From Sorex araneus (Eukaryota; Chordata; Mammalia; Eulipotyphla; Soricidae), in assembly GCF_027595985.1 (NCBI RefSeq), contig NC_073306.1:104871484-104935483 (forward strand): a stretch of DNA of 64,000 bases, in the 5' to 3' direction. Positions 45,681 through 56,575 of this stretch are shown in pieces; position 1 is the first letter of the stretch; each line of letters opens with the position of its first letter. The notes under the pieces are model-generated. The model worked only from the letters and a program-made list of their open reading frames with translations. It searched no databases and had not been told where the DNA came from. The position numbers and the translations under genes are program-made.

Positions 45681-45916
45681 CAATGTCATCACTGTCATCC
45701 TCTTGCTTATCTATTTGCTCGAGCAGGCACCAGTAATGTTTCCATTTTGAGACTTCTTGTTACTGTTTTTGGCATATCGAATATGCCACGGTTAGCTTGC
45801 CAGGCTCTGCCGTGCAGGCGAGATACTCTCAGTAGCTTGCCAGGCTCTCCAAGAGGGGCGGAGGAATCGAACCCGGGTTGGCTGCATGCAAGGCAAATGA
45901 CCTACTGCTGTGCTAT
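45681..45916 (-). repeat. SOR-type SINE, left arm of inverted pair
   Basis: Minus-strand SOR with tail at 45681, body GGCATATCGAATATGCCACG, box B complement GGAATCGAACCCGGG and a head lacking its last ~12 bases. Confidence 0.93.
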
Positions 45917-45930
45917 ATAAATGAATATAT

Positions 45931-46182
45931 GGACTGGAGTGATAGCACAGAAAGTAGGGCGTTTGCCTTGCACACAGCCGACCCAAGTTCGATTCCTCCG
46001 TCCCTCTCGGAGAGCCTGGCAAGTTACCGAGAGTATTTGCCTGCAAGGCAGAGCCTGGCAAGCTACTTGTGGCATATTCAATATGTCAAAAACAGTAGAA
46101 ACAAGTCTCACAATGAAGACATTACTGGTGTCTGCTCGAGGAAATCGATGAACAAAGGGACGACAGTGCTACAGTGCTACTA
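45931..46182 (+). repeat. SOR-type SINE, right arm of inverted pair
   Basis: Plus-strand SOR with head GGACTGGAGTGATAGCAC, box B AGTTCGATTCC, body and tail GTGCTACAGTGCTAC. Only about 14 bases separate it from the minus copy to the left. Confidence 0.93.
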
Positions 46183-46189
46183 TGCATCT

Positions 46190-46555
46190 TGAAGAACATG
46201 AAGCTATGCAATTCACTACAAATTAATGAAACTGCAGGGAATCATGCAAAGCAAATGAAGTCAGAGGGAGGACAAACCTGGATGACCTTAGTCATCTATG
46301 GAATATAGTGCAACAAAACAAGAGAAAAGAAAGTACCAAACAATGATAAATAAATCCTTAACCTTGAATTAAAATACTGATGGTCAAACAGTATTGGGTG
46401 GAGGGAATGGACAGAATAATTACTGGACAAGAGGTGATATAGGAAAGTGGTTGGAGGTTGTTGATACTTGGTGGTGGTGGGTACAATAACTTTGTACAAT
46501 ACAACATACTTTGGCATTAATATGATTATCTAATTCAAACTATAACAATTAAAAA
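46190..46555 (+). repeat. Old L1 ORF2-end and 3' UTR remnant
   Basis: GCAAATGAAGTCAGAGGGAG, GTCATCTATGGAATATAG (compare the young L1 stop region), then GGGTGGAGGGAATGG, and TTGATACTTGGTGGTGG. Strongly diverged. Confidence 0.55.
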
Positions 46556-47399
46556 TATTGGGAAATTTTCTACCAATCACTTTTGACTGTGGTATTATGT
46601 GAAAGAAACTAATTATGAACATTAAAAACGTGGAGCATTGCAGTTAGTATATTTTAGTGATGCCTAGTTTATAGTTAAGTTCAGATGAAGCTCACCAAAT
46701 GATTAAAAATTTCTAGGTAAAAATCCAACAGAATTTCAAGTTTAACACTATTTTTTTTGGTGGGGAGAAAGGATTGGATGCTTGCAAAAACTTTTTCATT
46801 TTAAAAATCATAGCTGTACTATCACAGCTTTCAGAATTCCTCCATGAACTCTGATTAAGTTGTATCTGCTGGTATACAAATACACAGTGCCTTATAGTTT
46901 TCCTTTACAGTGCTCATCAAAGTTTGGAGGCAGCTATTTATTAGCCAGTGATTTGTGTGAATATTTGGGTTAAGTTAACTTCCTCTGTGTCCTACACCAA
47001 GTTTAAATAGAGTATTTTTTTTTACTTTAAACGAAAAGGAAAAGTACATAATAATGTGCAGGAAACAATAATTCAGAGTCTCAAGAGCAATTGAAGGAAA
47101 AACTAAACAATTTGACATCAGATCTAACTTCCAAAAAATGGTGTTCTTAGATAAACCCTGGATGAAGTTACAGAGAGACATAAGAGCAGCATTTAAAACA
47201 GGTTATAATCACTATTTTCCTACTTCATTTGTGTCCAAGCTTTTCACCCACTTACATAATTTAATATTTAGCATCTAAATATTAAAATGTTAATTAATTT
47301 AATTTAAGATTAAGGTTAATCATGTCTGGTACATGTAGGCACCCATAAAACTTTTTTGCAGTATGGAATCAGTGAAGAGAAATACTCTTGTTGGTGAGA
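46556..47399. other. Unannotated DNA
   Basis: No gene or repeat recognised. Confidence 0.4.
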
Positions 47400-47653
47400 A
47401 AATAAAAATGATCTGAATCTTTTGAAACCAGAAAAGCTTGGTGATTTTACTCCCTGCTGCCTTGGAAGGCCTATTTTCTTGGTCATAATCAGAAAGATAA
47501 GCTGGCAAATAACTATCAAATGCAGCTGGTCTGAACTCTGGGAAACAACCTCTTGCAGACACATATCTCAGCCTCTAGTATTGCTTAAGTCCAAACATTA
47601 AACTTTGTAAATAGAGTGTGATGAGAAAAGTAGTGATTTAAATCAGAACAAGA
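47400..47653. repeat. Inverted repeat, left arm (part 1)
   Basis: Reverse complement matches 54613-54865 at roughly 85-90% by eye. Shared segments include TTAAGTCCAAACATTAAACT, GGAAGGCCTATTTTC and AGATAAGCTGGCAAATAACT. The arm continues after the L1 at 53545-53565. Confidence 0.9.
47639..47653. repeat. L1 target-site duplication, 5' copy
   Basis: TAAATCAGAACAAGA, identical to 53530-53544. The inferred bottom-strand nick, ATTT|AA-like, fits L1 endonuclease preference. Confidence 0.95.
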
Positions 47654-48107
47654 GGTCTGCATCCCCCGAGTTTCTGAAGCCACCCCCAGCCCGCCCTGTG
47701 CACCCCGTCTCCCGAACCGGCTCTGTAACTGCGCACGTCCTTCAGGTACGAGGACCATCCCTCGGCCACGCCCTTCCGTCCCCCCCCTCAACACGAAGAC
47801 ACTGGGGGCGTGGCCTGTGTCTTAGTGGGCATGGTCTCAAAGTGGGCGTGGCCTACTCTCGGAGCTGCGGCCGCTAACGCGACCGCAGTTATTCTTTGCT
47901 CCCTCAGCTCAATCGGTACTGTGTATTTCTTTGAAAATTCACTTTTACGATCTCAAACACTTATGCAAAATAGCCATTAGCTTAGGCTGACACTATAAAA
48001 GCTGTCAGTGAATAAGGGAAGTTTAGCACAATCGGAGCCCCTTCTTCCCACAAGAAGGAAGAGGAATAAATACTTACAAAGTTCCAACTCTATACTTTTG
48101 TAACAAT
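47654..48107 (+). promoter_or_regulatory. L1 5' UTR / internal promoter
   Basis: CpG-containing and GC-rich to about 47900, then AT-rich. Repeated GGGCGTGGCC-type boxes at 47757-47768 (complement), 47806-47816 and 47844-47853 look like Sp/KLF sites. CTATAAAAG at about 47993 is TATA-like but lies deep in the leader. Mammalian L1 5' UTRs act as internal Pol II promoters; activity here is inferred. Confidence 0.75.
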
Positions 48108-49059
48108 ATGAAGAAGCAGCGAAAATCCCCTCTGAGAAGAGAGGGGGAAGAAAAGATACCAGAAACCTCAACAGGGGCTACTCACATCTACGACCTCTCA
48201 GATAAACAATTCAGAGAGGAAATCTGGAGGAGAGTCGACCTACTCCAAGCAAATATGGAACAGACATCCAATAAATTAAGGGAGGAGATGTATGAAGCGC
48301 TGGAACGGTCCTCCAAGAAAATCAAGGAAGAAATAAGAGCGGAAATTTCAAACCTTCGAACGGAAGTGTCACAAATAAAGGAATCGGTAGATGAAATAAA
48401 AATCTCACTAGATGCCCTCAACAGTAGAATGACTATAGCCGAAGACAGAATCAGCAATCTGGAAGATGAGCTGCAGAAGGCTTATAGACAACAACAAATC
48501 ATGGCCTAAGACCTCAAAATGGCTATAGAGCGAATCAGAGCCCTGGGAGATGACTTCAAGAGGAACAACATAAGAATCATTGGAGTACCAGAACCACGGG
48601 GAAGTAACCCCAATGAAAAAAACACAGTCAAAGACATCATTGCTAAGAAATTCCCAGAGCTGGAGAAGGCAGGCATCCAGATACAAGGAGTACCGAAGAG
48701 TACCAGCAAAAAGAGACCCGAATAAAAAGACCCCAAGGCATATCATAGTCAGAATGACGGATATCATGGATAGAGACACAATTCTGCAAGCAGCAAGGTC
48801 AAGGAAGGAAATCACATACAAAGGAGCACCCCTTAGATTTACGGCCGATCTGTCAGAAGAAACCCTCCGAGCCCGAAGACAATGGTGGGACATAGTGAAA
48901 AAACTCAACGAAATGAATGCCTCACCAAGAATACTTTATCCGGCTAAACTCTCACTCAAACTCGAAGGAACCATACACTATTTCTCGGATAAACAACAGG
49001 TAAGGAACTTCATAGACTCAAAACCAATCTTGAAGGAAGGTCTAAAGGGGCTACTGTAA
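48108..49059 (+). pseudogene. L1 ORF1 (RNA-binding protein), two lesions
   Basis: ORF1p is the trimeric RNA-binding chaperone of the L1 particle. Codons 1-133 include a coiled-coil-like Leu/Ile heptad region (about codons 30-130). An in-frame TAA at 48507-48509 interrupts it, but the same frame resumes with the RRM-type start (NNIRIIGVPE). A 1-base length change in the A-run at 48708-48712 then shifts frame; the C-terminal domain continues in the next frame (RHIIVRMTD, ITYKGAPLR, ARRQWWDIVKKLN, PRILYPAKLS) to TAA at 49057-49059. Both lesions together abolish full-length ORF1p. Confidence 0.93.
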
Positions 49060-49101
49060 GACAAGGAGGAGCCCCATAAGAACAACAAATCCCAAAGAAA
49101 G

Positions 49102-52100
49102 ATGACACAAAACCCCATCACAATAATCTCTCTCAATGTCAATTGCCTAAATGCACCCATCAAGAGACACAGAGTGGCAAAATGGATCCGGAAATTAAAC
49201 CCAACATTCTGTTGCCTGCAAGAAACACACCTGAACAAACAGAGTAAACATAGACTCAAAGTCAAAGGATGGAAAACAATCCTGCAAGCAAACAACCCCC
49301 TTAAAAAAGCTGGAGTGGCCATCCTGGTATCCGACAACATAAATTTCAGGATGAAAAAGATCAAAAGGGAAAGCGAAGGTCATTTTCTGTTTATCAAGGG
49401 ATATGTACAACAGGAAGAAATCACACTCTTAAACGTATACACTCCTAACGAACGACCGGTTAAATATTTAAAACAACTCCTAACAGACTTCAAAGAGGAC
49501 ATCACTAACAGCACAATTGTAGTCGGAGACTTCAATACGGCCTTATCGCCTCTAGATAGATCCACAAGAACAAAACTCAACAAGGAAACACTGACTCTGA
49601 AAGAAGAAACTGAAGAGAGAGGCCTAATAGACCTATACAGGGCCTTACACCCCAAAAAGAAAGAATACACATTCTTTTCCAGTGCACACGGAACATTTTT
49701 TAAAATAGACCATGTACTGGGCCGCAGAACATACCTCAATAGAATCGGAAAAATAGAAATTGTATCAACCATCTTTTCAGACCATGATGCGCTGAAGATA
49801 GAAGCTAACCACTCACAAATACGGAAAATCAAATCAAACACCTGGAAATTAAACAATTCAATTTTGAACAATGAGTGGGTCAGGAAGGAAATCAAGGAAG
49901 AAATCAAAAGATACTTAGAAACAAATAAGAATGAAGACACGAGCTACCAAAACCTATGGGACGCAGCTAAAGCCGTGTTAAGGGGAAAATTTATAGCTCT
50001 CCAAGCTTTCCTCAGGAAGGAAGAAAGGACCCACATAGATAGCTTGACTTCACGACTCAAGACCTTAGAAAAGGACCAGAAAAAGGAACCCAAACCAGAC
50101 CGAAGGAAAGAAATAATAAAAATTAGAGCAGAAATTAATGACATGGAAACCAAAAAAACAATCCGAAAGATCAATGAAACAAAGAGTTGGTTCTTTGAGA
50201 AAATAAATAAGATTGATAAACCGCTAGCAAGACTCACAAAGAAAGAAAGAGAGAAAACTCTAATAAATCGAATCAGAAATGAAAAGGGGGACATCATAAG
50301 AGAAACCAGTGAGACTCAAAAGATCATTAGAGACTACTTTGAAGGTCTTTACGCCACAAAAAAGGAGAACCTAAAAGAAATGGATGGATTCCTTGATTCC
50401 TACAATCTCCCAACACTGAAGAAAGAAGACCTGGAATACCTGAATAGACCCATCAATGTTAAGGAAATTGAAACTGTAATCAAAAACCTCCCCAAAAACA
50501 AAAGCCCAGGCCCAGATGGTTTCACTGGCGAATTCTTCCAAACATTTAAAGAAGACCTATTGCCTGTTTTCCTCAAACTTTTCCAGGAAGTTGAAAAAAC
50601 AAGAACTCTCCCAAACAGTTTCTATGAAGCACATATCTCCCTAATACCAAAAGCAAACAAAGACATCACTAAGAAAGAAAATTACAGACCAATTTCCCTG
50701 ATGAACACAGATGCGAAGATCCTCAACAAAATACTAGCAAATAGGATCCAACAACTCATCAAAAAGATCATACATCACGACCAAGTGGGATTCATCCCAG
50801 GGATGCAAGGATGGTTTAACATTCGGAAATCAATCAACATAATCCAGCATATCAACAAAAGGAAAGATAAAAACCATATGATCATATCAATAGATGCAGA
50901 GAAAGCATTTGACAAGATCCAACATCCTTTCATGATGAAAACCCTCGCCAAAATGGGGTTTGGAGGAACTTTCCTCAAGATAGTCGAAGCCATCTATCAC
51001 AAGCCTACGGCAAGCATTATCCTCAATGGGGAAAAACTAAGGGCCTTTCCTCTGAGATCAGGCACAAGACAAGGATGCCCACTCTCACCACTCCTCTTCA
51101 ATATAGTACTGGAAGTACTTGCGATAGCTATTAGACAAGAAAAAGAGATTAAGGGCATCCAGATAGGAAAGGAAGAAATCAAACTCTCACTATTTGCAGA
51201 CGACACGATACTATATCTAGAGAAGCCTAAAACCTCTACTAAGAAACTCTTAGAAACAATAGACTTATACAGTAAAGTTGCAGGCTACAAAATCAATACC
51301 CAAAAATCCATGGCCTTCATATATGCAAACAATGAGGCAGAGGAAAGGGACATGAAAAAAGCAATCCCATTCACAATCGTGCCCCAGAAAATCAAGTACC
51401 TCGGAATCAGCTTAACTAAAGAAGTAAAGGACCTCTACAAAGAAAACTATATAACTCTACTCCATGAAATCAAAGAGGACATGAGGAAATGGAAACATAT
51501 ACCCTGCTCGTGGATAGGGAGAATCAATGTTGTCAAAATGGCAATACTCCCTAAAGCATTATACAGATTCAACGCGATCCCTATAAGGATACCCATGACA
51601 TTCTTCAAAGAAATGGATCAAGCAATCCTAAAATTCATATGGAATAACAAACGTCCAAGGATAGCTAAAAAAATTCTTGGGAAAAAGACAATGGGAGGCA
51701 TCACCCTCCCCAACCTCAAGCTTTACTACAAAGCAGTAACAATGAAAACAGCATGGTACTGGAACAAAGGCAGAGCTGTAGACCAATGGAACAGGGTGGA
51801 ATATCCCTACACACAATCTCAAATGTATGATCATCTAATCTTTGATAAGGTAGCAAGAGATGTGAAATGGAGCAAGGAAAGCCTCTTTAACAAATGGTGC
51901 TGGCACAACTGGACAACCACATGCAAAAAAATGGGTTTAGACCTTGACCTGACACCATGCACAAAAGTCAGAACAAAATGGATTAAAGACCTCAACATTA
52001 GACCACAAACCATAAGGTACATTGAAGACAAGGTCGGCGAAACCCTCCACGATATTGAAGATAAAGGTATCTTCAAAGGTGACACGGAACTAAGCAATCT

Positions 52101-52920
52101 AGTAAAAACAGAGATCAACAAATGGGACTACATTAAACTAAAAAGCTTCTGCACCGCAAAAGATACAGTGACCAGAATCCAAAGACTATCCACAGAATGG
52201 GAAAGGATATTTACACAATACCCATCAGATAAGGGGTTGATATCAATGGTATATAAAGCACTGGTTGAACTCTACAAGAAGAAAATATCCAACCCCATCA
52301 AAAAATGGGGCAAAGAAATGAACAGAAACTTTACCAAGGAAGAAATACGAATGGCCAAAAGGCACATGAAAAAGTGCTCTGCATCACTAATCATCAGAGA
52401 GATGCAGATCAAAACAACCATGAGATACCACCTCACACCACAGAGACTAGCACACATCCAAAAGAACAAAAGCAACTGCTGTTGGAGAGGATGTGGGGAG
52501 AAAGGGACCCTTCTTCACTGCTGTTGCGAATGCCGACTGGTTCAGCCCTTCTGGAAAACAATTTGGACGATTCTCAAAAAATTAGATATTGAACTCCCAT
52601 TTGACCCAGCAATACCACTGCTGGGAATATATCCCAGAGAGGCAAAAAAGTATAATCGAAACGACATCTGCACATGTATGTTCATCGCAGCACTGTTTAC
52701 AATAGCCAGAATCTGGAAAAAACCCGAATGCCCCAGAACGGATGACTGGTTGAGGAAACTTTGGTACATCTATACAATGGAATACTATGCAGCTGTTAGA
52801 AAAAAGGAGGTCAAGAATTTTGTAGTTAAGTGGATGGGCATGAAAATTTTCATGCTGAGTGAAATGAGTCAGAAAGAGAGAGACAGACATAGAAAGATTT
52901 CACTCATCTATGGTATATAG
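49102..52920 (+). CDS. L1 ORF2 endonuclease/reverse transcriptase, uninterrupted
   Basis: 1272 residues, against 1275 in human L1. ORF2p nicks genomic DNA and reverse-transcribes RNA from the nick. Endonuclease domain, about residues 1-235: LNVNCLN (N12), QETHL (E41), GDFNTA (D143, N145) and SDHDAL (S226, D227, H228). Reverse transcriptase, about 430-770: [19 protein letters not shown] (D598), [14 protein letters not shown] and the catalytic LFADD (D700, D701). C-terminal Cys/His cluster: C1127, C1131, H1139, C1144. All catalytic residues I can check are present. Start chosen at the ATG 42 bp after ORF1, with [12 protein letters not shown] matching the usual N-terminus. Several antisense frames are shadows. 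Activity not shown. Confidence 0.96.
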   Translation: MTQNPITIISLNVNCLNAPIKRHRVAKWIRKLNPTFCCLQETHLNKQSKHRLKVKGWKTILQANNPLKKAGVAILVSDNINFRMKKIKRESEGHFLFIKGYVQQEEITLLNVYTPNERPVKYLKQLLTDFKEDITNSTIVVGDFNTALSPLDRSTRTKLNKETLTLKEETEERGLIDLYRALHPKKKEYTFFSSAHGTFFKIDHVLGRRTYLNRIGKIEIVSTIFSDHDALKIEANHSQIRKIKSNTWKLNNSILNNEWVRKEIKEEIKRYLETNKNEDTSYQNLWDAAKAVLRGKFIALQAFLRKEERTHIDSLTSRLKTLEKDQKKEPKPDRRKEIIKIRAEINDMETKKTIRKINETKSWFFEKINKIDKPLARLTKKEREKTLINRIRNEKGDIIRETSETQKIIRDYFEGLYATKKENLKEMDGFLDSYNLPTLKKEDLEYLNRPINVKEIETVIKNLPKNKSPGPDGFTGEFFQTFKEDLLPVFLKLFQEVEKTRTLPNSFYEAHISLIPKANKDITKKENYRPISLMNTDAKILNKILANRIQQLIKKIIHHDQVGFIPGMQGWFNIRKSINIIQHINKRKDKNHMIISIDAEKAFDKIQHPFMMKTLAKMGFGGTFLKIVEAIYHKPTASIILNGEKLRAFPLRSGTRQGCPLSPLLFNIVLEVLAIAIRQEKEIKGIQIGKEEIKLSLFADDTILYLEKPKTSTKKLLETIDLYSKVAGYKINTQKSMAFIYANNEAEERDMKKAIPFTIVPQKIKYLGISLTKEVKDLYKENYITLLHEIKEDMRKWKHIPCSWIGRINVVKMAILPKALYRFNAIPIRIPMTFFKEMDQAILKFIWNNKRPRIAKKILGKKTMGGITLPNLKLYYKAVTMKTAWYWNKGRAVDQWNRVEYPYTQSQMYDHLIFDKVARDVKWSKESLFNKWCWHNWTTTCKKMGLDLDLTPCTKVRTKWIKDLNIRPQTIRYIEDKVGETLHDIEDKGIFKGDTELSNLVKTEINKWDYIKLKSFCTAKDTVTRIQRLSTEWERIFTQYPSDKGLISMVYKALVELYKKKISNPIKKWGKEMNRNFTKEEIRMAKRHMKKCSASLIIREMQIKTTMRYHLTPQRLAHIQKNKSNCCWRGCGEKGTLLHCCCECRLVQPFWKTIWTILKKLDIELPFDPAIPLLGIYPREAKKYNRNDICTCMFIAALFTIARIWKKPECPRTDDWLRKLWYIYTMEYYAAVRKKEVKNFVVKWMGMKIFMLSEMSQKERDRHRKISLIYGI

Positions 52921-53390
52921 GGTAACAGAGTGGGAGACTAACACCCAAGAACTCTAGAAATAAGTACCAGGAGGTTGACTCCATGGCTTCGAGGCTGGCC
53001 TCACGTTCTGGGGAAAGGGCAACTCAGAGAAGCAATCACCAACTATAATGTAGTCGAAGGCCATGCGGGGGAAGGGAGTTGCAGGCTGAATGAGGGCTAG
53101 AGACTGAGCACAGTGGCCACTCAACACTTTTCTTGCAAACCTCAACAGCTAATTAGAGAGAGAGAACAGAAGGGAATGCCCTGCCACAGTGGCAGGGTGG
53201 GGTCCGGGGGGAGATGGGATTGGGGAGGGTGGGAGGGATGCTGGGTTTACGGGTGGTGGAGAATGGGCACTGGTGAAGGGATGGGTTCCCGAACTTTGTA
53301 TGAGGGAAGTATAAGCACAAAAGTGTATAAATCTGTAACTGTACCCTCACGGTGATTCTCTAATTAAAAATAAATAAATTAAAAAAAAAG
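52921..53390 (+). other. L1 3' UTR with G-rich tract
   Basis: About 470 bp. GGGGTCCGGGGGGAGATGGG at about 53200-53219 and GGGGAGGGTGGGAGGG (53223-53238) form a potential G-quadruplex tract, a known feature of mammalian L1 3' UTRs. It ends with CTAATTAAAAATAAATAAAT and an A-run. Confidence 0.85.
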
Positions 53391-53529
53391 ATAGAATGGT
53401 CAAGAAGAAAAGATAGTTTTTACAGTAGTATAGTCAGAAAAATATTAGAGAAATAAAAATTGTGGTGATGAGAAATGGTTGGATTCAATATTATACATAT
53501 TAAAATATATTTTTGAAGATAAAAAAAAA
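53391..53529 (+). other. 3'-transduced segment with own poly(A)
   Basis: Non-L1 sequence between the L1's A-rich end and a second A-run directly before the TSD. ATTAAA at 53499-53504 is a plausible poly(A) signal about 16 bases before the second A-run. It reads as read-through transcription past the source L1's own signal. Confidence 0.88.
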
Positions 53530-53544
53530 TAAATCAGAACAAGA
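53530..53544. repeat. L1 target-site duplication, 3' copy
   Basis: TAAATCAGAACAAGA, identical to 47639-47653. Confidence 0.95.
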
Positions 53545-53565
53545 AAGGAGTCAGAGGGCAGTTTC
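53545..53565. repeat. Inverted repeat, left arm (part 2)
   Basis: AAGGAGTCAGAGGGCAGTTT continues the left arm beyond the L1; its reverse complement resembles 54592-54617 (AAAGTGCCTTCTGACTCCTT). Confidence 0.8.
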
Positions 53566-54279
53566 CAGACTGTGAAGAAATCACATCATTCTTTCTTTAG
53601 GATTGCTATGTATAGACAGCTTTCCAGCCAGACCCTTGCCACACCGAGCAGCGTTACTATTGGACCGTCATAAATAAAAGGGGTGTCCAGAGGAGATTTT
53701 TCTGTTTTTCATTGAATCACTTATATTTCTTATAAATTGTATCTCAGAGGGATTTCTTCATGGTCCTGTTTTGTCTTCTCTTCCTTTGTCATAGCTTCTT
53801 ATTCCTCCCCTAGCTCCAGGCTCCAGCTCTTTTCGGGCTAGTTCCAAGTTCCTTGAGGTTTTTTAGAAGATGCCTAGTCGATTCTAATGAGTTCCTCTTA
53901 CGATTCTTCATATAGTTTCTTCAGATTCTTCATGGTTGAGAAGTCTTAAAATAATTTTTAAAATCATTCTTTTGTTAATTTTTATTCCTTTAATAATTGT
54001 AATTTTTTGTGAAATGTTCTGTAAGCAAAGTCTCTTTTCTGTCTTTAACTCTGCCTACCAGCTGGAAAATGTTGCATAGTTCCCAATAGTGGGATTTGTG
54101 GAATACAGTTTCAGGAGGTGTTTACTTCTTCACTTCTCAGCGGATATTGAGTTAAGAGCTACTCTGTGCCAGGTTCTGTGGATTTTAATTTGTGAATTTT
54201 TTATTTGAGATCTTTTTCACATACGAGACGTTTACAGTGTAAGGAGAACACACTGTCAAGTAAAGGCTAGCAATTTTTT
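53566..54279. other. Unannotated spacer of inverted repeat
   Basis: No gene or repeat recognised. Pyrimidine-rich around 53700-53830. Confidence 0.4.
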
Positions 54280-54445
54280 TCCTGTAAGGAGATAGACAAT
54301 AATTTTTTGGATTTGTTTTCTTTTCAAACCAAATGGTCTTTGATTCAACTACAAAATTTGACTGTTGTAGAATGAAAAGCAATCGTAGACAATACATTAA
54401 TAAACGAGCATGGAGCATGGCTGTGTTCCAATAAAACTATTTATA
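54280..54445. mobile_element. Old hAT-type DNA transposon fragment
   Basis: CCAAATGGTCTTTGATTCAA, CTACAAAATTTGACTGTTGT, AGACAATACATTAATAAACG and GGCTGTGTTCCAATAAAACT match a common placental hAT nonautonomous relic that I recognise but cannot name with certainty. Confidence 0.65.
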
Positions 54446-54589
54446 GATCTTGAAATTTGAATCTCATGCAATTTTTCAATATCAAAAAATAGTGTTCATC
54501 TTATTTTTTTCCCAACTACTAACAAAAGCAAAGAATTCTTCTTGTAGACTATATAAAACAGTGGGCTGCACTTACTTTTTGGCTATTGT

Positions 54590-54865
54590 TTGCAAAGTGC
54601 CTTCTGACTCCTTTCTTGTTCTGATTCAAATCACTATTTCTCAACAGACTATGCTTACAAGGTTTAATGTTTGGACTTAAGCAATACTAGAGGCTGAGAT
54701 ATGTGTTAGCAAGATGCTGTTTCCCCGAGTTCAGATAAGCTGCATTTGAGAGTTATTTGCCAGCTTATCTTTCTGATTATAAATGAGAAAATAGGCCTTC
54801 CAAGGAAGCAGGGAGTAAAACCACCCAGATTTTCTGGTTTCAAAAGATTCAGATCATCTTTATTT
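54590..54865. repeat. Inverted repeat, right arm (uninterrupted)
   Basis: Pairs with 47400-47653 plus 53545-53565. Around 54612-54640 it reads GACTCCTTTCTTGTTCTGAT continuously, i.e. the L1 target without insertion. Segment TTTAATGTTTGGACTTAAGC (54662-54681) is identical in both arms. Confidence 0.9.
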
Positions 54866-55780
54866 CCATCTTTCAACTCCACAGGGTAAAGGAAAATATT
54901 CCTGAGGGAGAGAAGCTTGCTCTGAGATCTGAAATCTGACTAGGATAACATGGTAAGGTGGGAACAATGGTGATATCTGCAGTTAGTAGGCAAGAATCAC
55001 TTCAATATCAAAATGTTACAGAGAATAAAATCAAATCTATATAAAAGGGAGATATATTGTTTTATGGATTCTGAGAAGTTCCTGTATAAAAGAAATCTAT
55101 TTGATTTTGCTTAAACCAATGTTTCTTAATCCTATTTGCTCATAAAATCTTTCTTGGTTGAATACTTACTAACATCTACGGAACACATATTTGGAACTGC
55201 AAGTTCAGGGAATCTTTGGCTATGAAAGAACTCCAGAATATACTGAGGATTTTACTTCATAATTTTTTTTCCATTTGAATCATCTTAGAGTCCATGTAGT
55301 TCTTCTATGTGGGTTTTTTTGAGATTTTCCCCACTCTCTACTGAGGAATATTTTAGGCTAGAATTTGACATGACTGTTTTTTAAAACAGTTTAAGTGTGA
55401 ATTTTTCTGGGGGGTAAGGGGTGGACTGTGTGGCTCCCAGAGGTCCTTGTATGCCATTTAATGATGCCATTATAACTGCAAGAGAATTGAATGTATTTTA
55501 CCAAATGCTCAGTGGGGAAAACAATAACAGTGGATATTTAGCTGATGATGACATACAGCTTCTCTGGAGAGCTGTGAGAACCTATTGATTCTCACTTCAT
55601 AAAATGCTTATTTGAAAACTCTAATATCTGTGAGAGTTTGCCAAGTGCTGTTCCATTAATGTGTTTTTTTCCCAGAGTACTGAAGTGAAAAGCAACATTT
55701 TTTTCTCCTACATCCATATATCCTCAAATATCTGAACGAGGAAGTTAAATTTTCTACCATTCATTCAGTTATTTGATTTT
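54866..55780. other. Unannotated DNA
   Basis: No gene or repeat recognised. Confidence 0.4.
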
Positions 55781-55784
55781 GGGG

Positions 55785-55966
55785 CTTGCAGGCCACAGAT
55801 GGCTGTTATCAGGGCTTAAACCTGGCCCTGTGCCCTGGAGTCATCACTACTTGCATTGAATGATGGGGGTGTTGGGAACATCACATGTGGTTTAAAGGAT
55901 CAAATTGGATTTGTCAAAGTCCAAGGCAATCTTCTGATCAATTGCTGTATTATCACCCTGGCCCTA
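55785..55966 (-). repeat. Old SINE
   Basis: GGGGCTTGCAGGCCACAGAT, CTTAAACCTGGCCCTGTGCC and the head end GCTGTATTATCACCCTGGCC. Highly diverged. Confidence 0.55.
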
Positions 55967-55994
55967 TATTCAGTTATTTAAATATACTTATTTT

Positions 55995-56252
55995 GGTGGT
56001 TCACAAGAAGTGCTGAGGACCTCAGGACACCCTAGGGCCCCTTCTGGTGATTTGTCACCCACTGTTCTGTCAATTTTCAGCCAGCTGGGCCAGTAGTTCA
56101 ATATGAAGGCACAGAGGTGAGTGTTGCTCAGGTCTTTCAGAGCTTCTTCCAGGCCTCCTTGGTGACATTCAGGGGGATATGATGTCAGGAATTGAGCCTG
56201 GGTTAGTTCCATGCAAGACTGGTACCTTAACTCTGTACTATCTCTCTGACCC
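55995..56252 (-). repeat. Old tRNA-headed SINE
   Basis: GGAATTGAGCCTGGGTTAGT (box B region), GCAAGACTGGTACCTTAACT and CTGTACTATCTCTCTGACCC (head). The minus-strand frame over it is not a gene. Confidence 0.6.
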
Positions 56253-56390
56253 CTTATTCAGTCATTTTGTTTATTGTGTACTTACCTAACATATGCATTA
56301 ATAATATGTTTGGTGAGCAAGGACAGTGTTCTCTCTCTGATTATTTTATAACTATCTTCCTTGGTATAGACAGAGAAAATGTTGCTAAGG

Positions 56391-56575
56391 ATTTTTTTTT
56401 TTTTGGGTGCAGGGGGTTATACTTGGCAGTATTCAGGGCTTACTTCTGACTTTGTGTTCAGGGATCACTTATTTGTGTCAGGCTCAGGGGATCATATGAG
56501 GTGCTGGGGATTGAACCTGGGTTAGCTACTTGCAAGGCAAACTCTACCCACTGTGCTATCTTTTCACTCTATTAA
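56391..56575 (-). repeat. Old A-tailed-type SINE
   Basis: T-run, TTGGCAGTATTCAGGGCTTA, GTCAGGCTCAGGGGATCATA, GGGGATTGAACCTGGGTTAG, CCCACTGTGCTATC. No sharp TSD. Confidence 0.75.

Larger units (their letters stand above)
47654..53529 (+). mobile_element. Full-length LINE-1 with 3' transduction
   Basis: Complete non-LTR retrotransposon of 5876 bp: 454-bp 5' UTR (47654-48107), ORF1 (48108-49059, broken), 42-bp spacer, ORF2 (49102-52920, open), 3' UTR with G-rich tract (52921-about 53381), A-rich end (about 53382-53390), then a 130-bp transduced segment and a second A-run (53521-53529). Exact 15-bp TSDs. The identical TSDs and open ORF2 suggest a recent insertion. It cannot make full ORF1 protein, so autonomous retrotransposition is not expected, though ORF2 protein could act on other RNAs. 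Confidence 0.97.

Noticed and set aside
48188-52769. Many minus-strand frames of 60-190 codons across the full-length L1
   Set aside because: Antisense shadows of ORF1 and ORF2; their presence follows from the codon bias of the sense frames.
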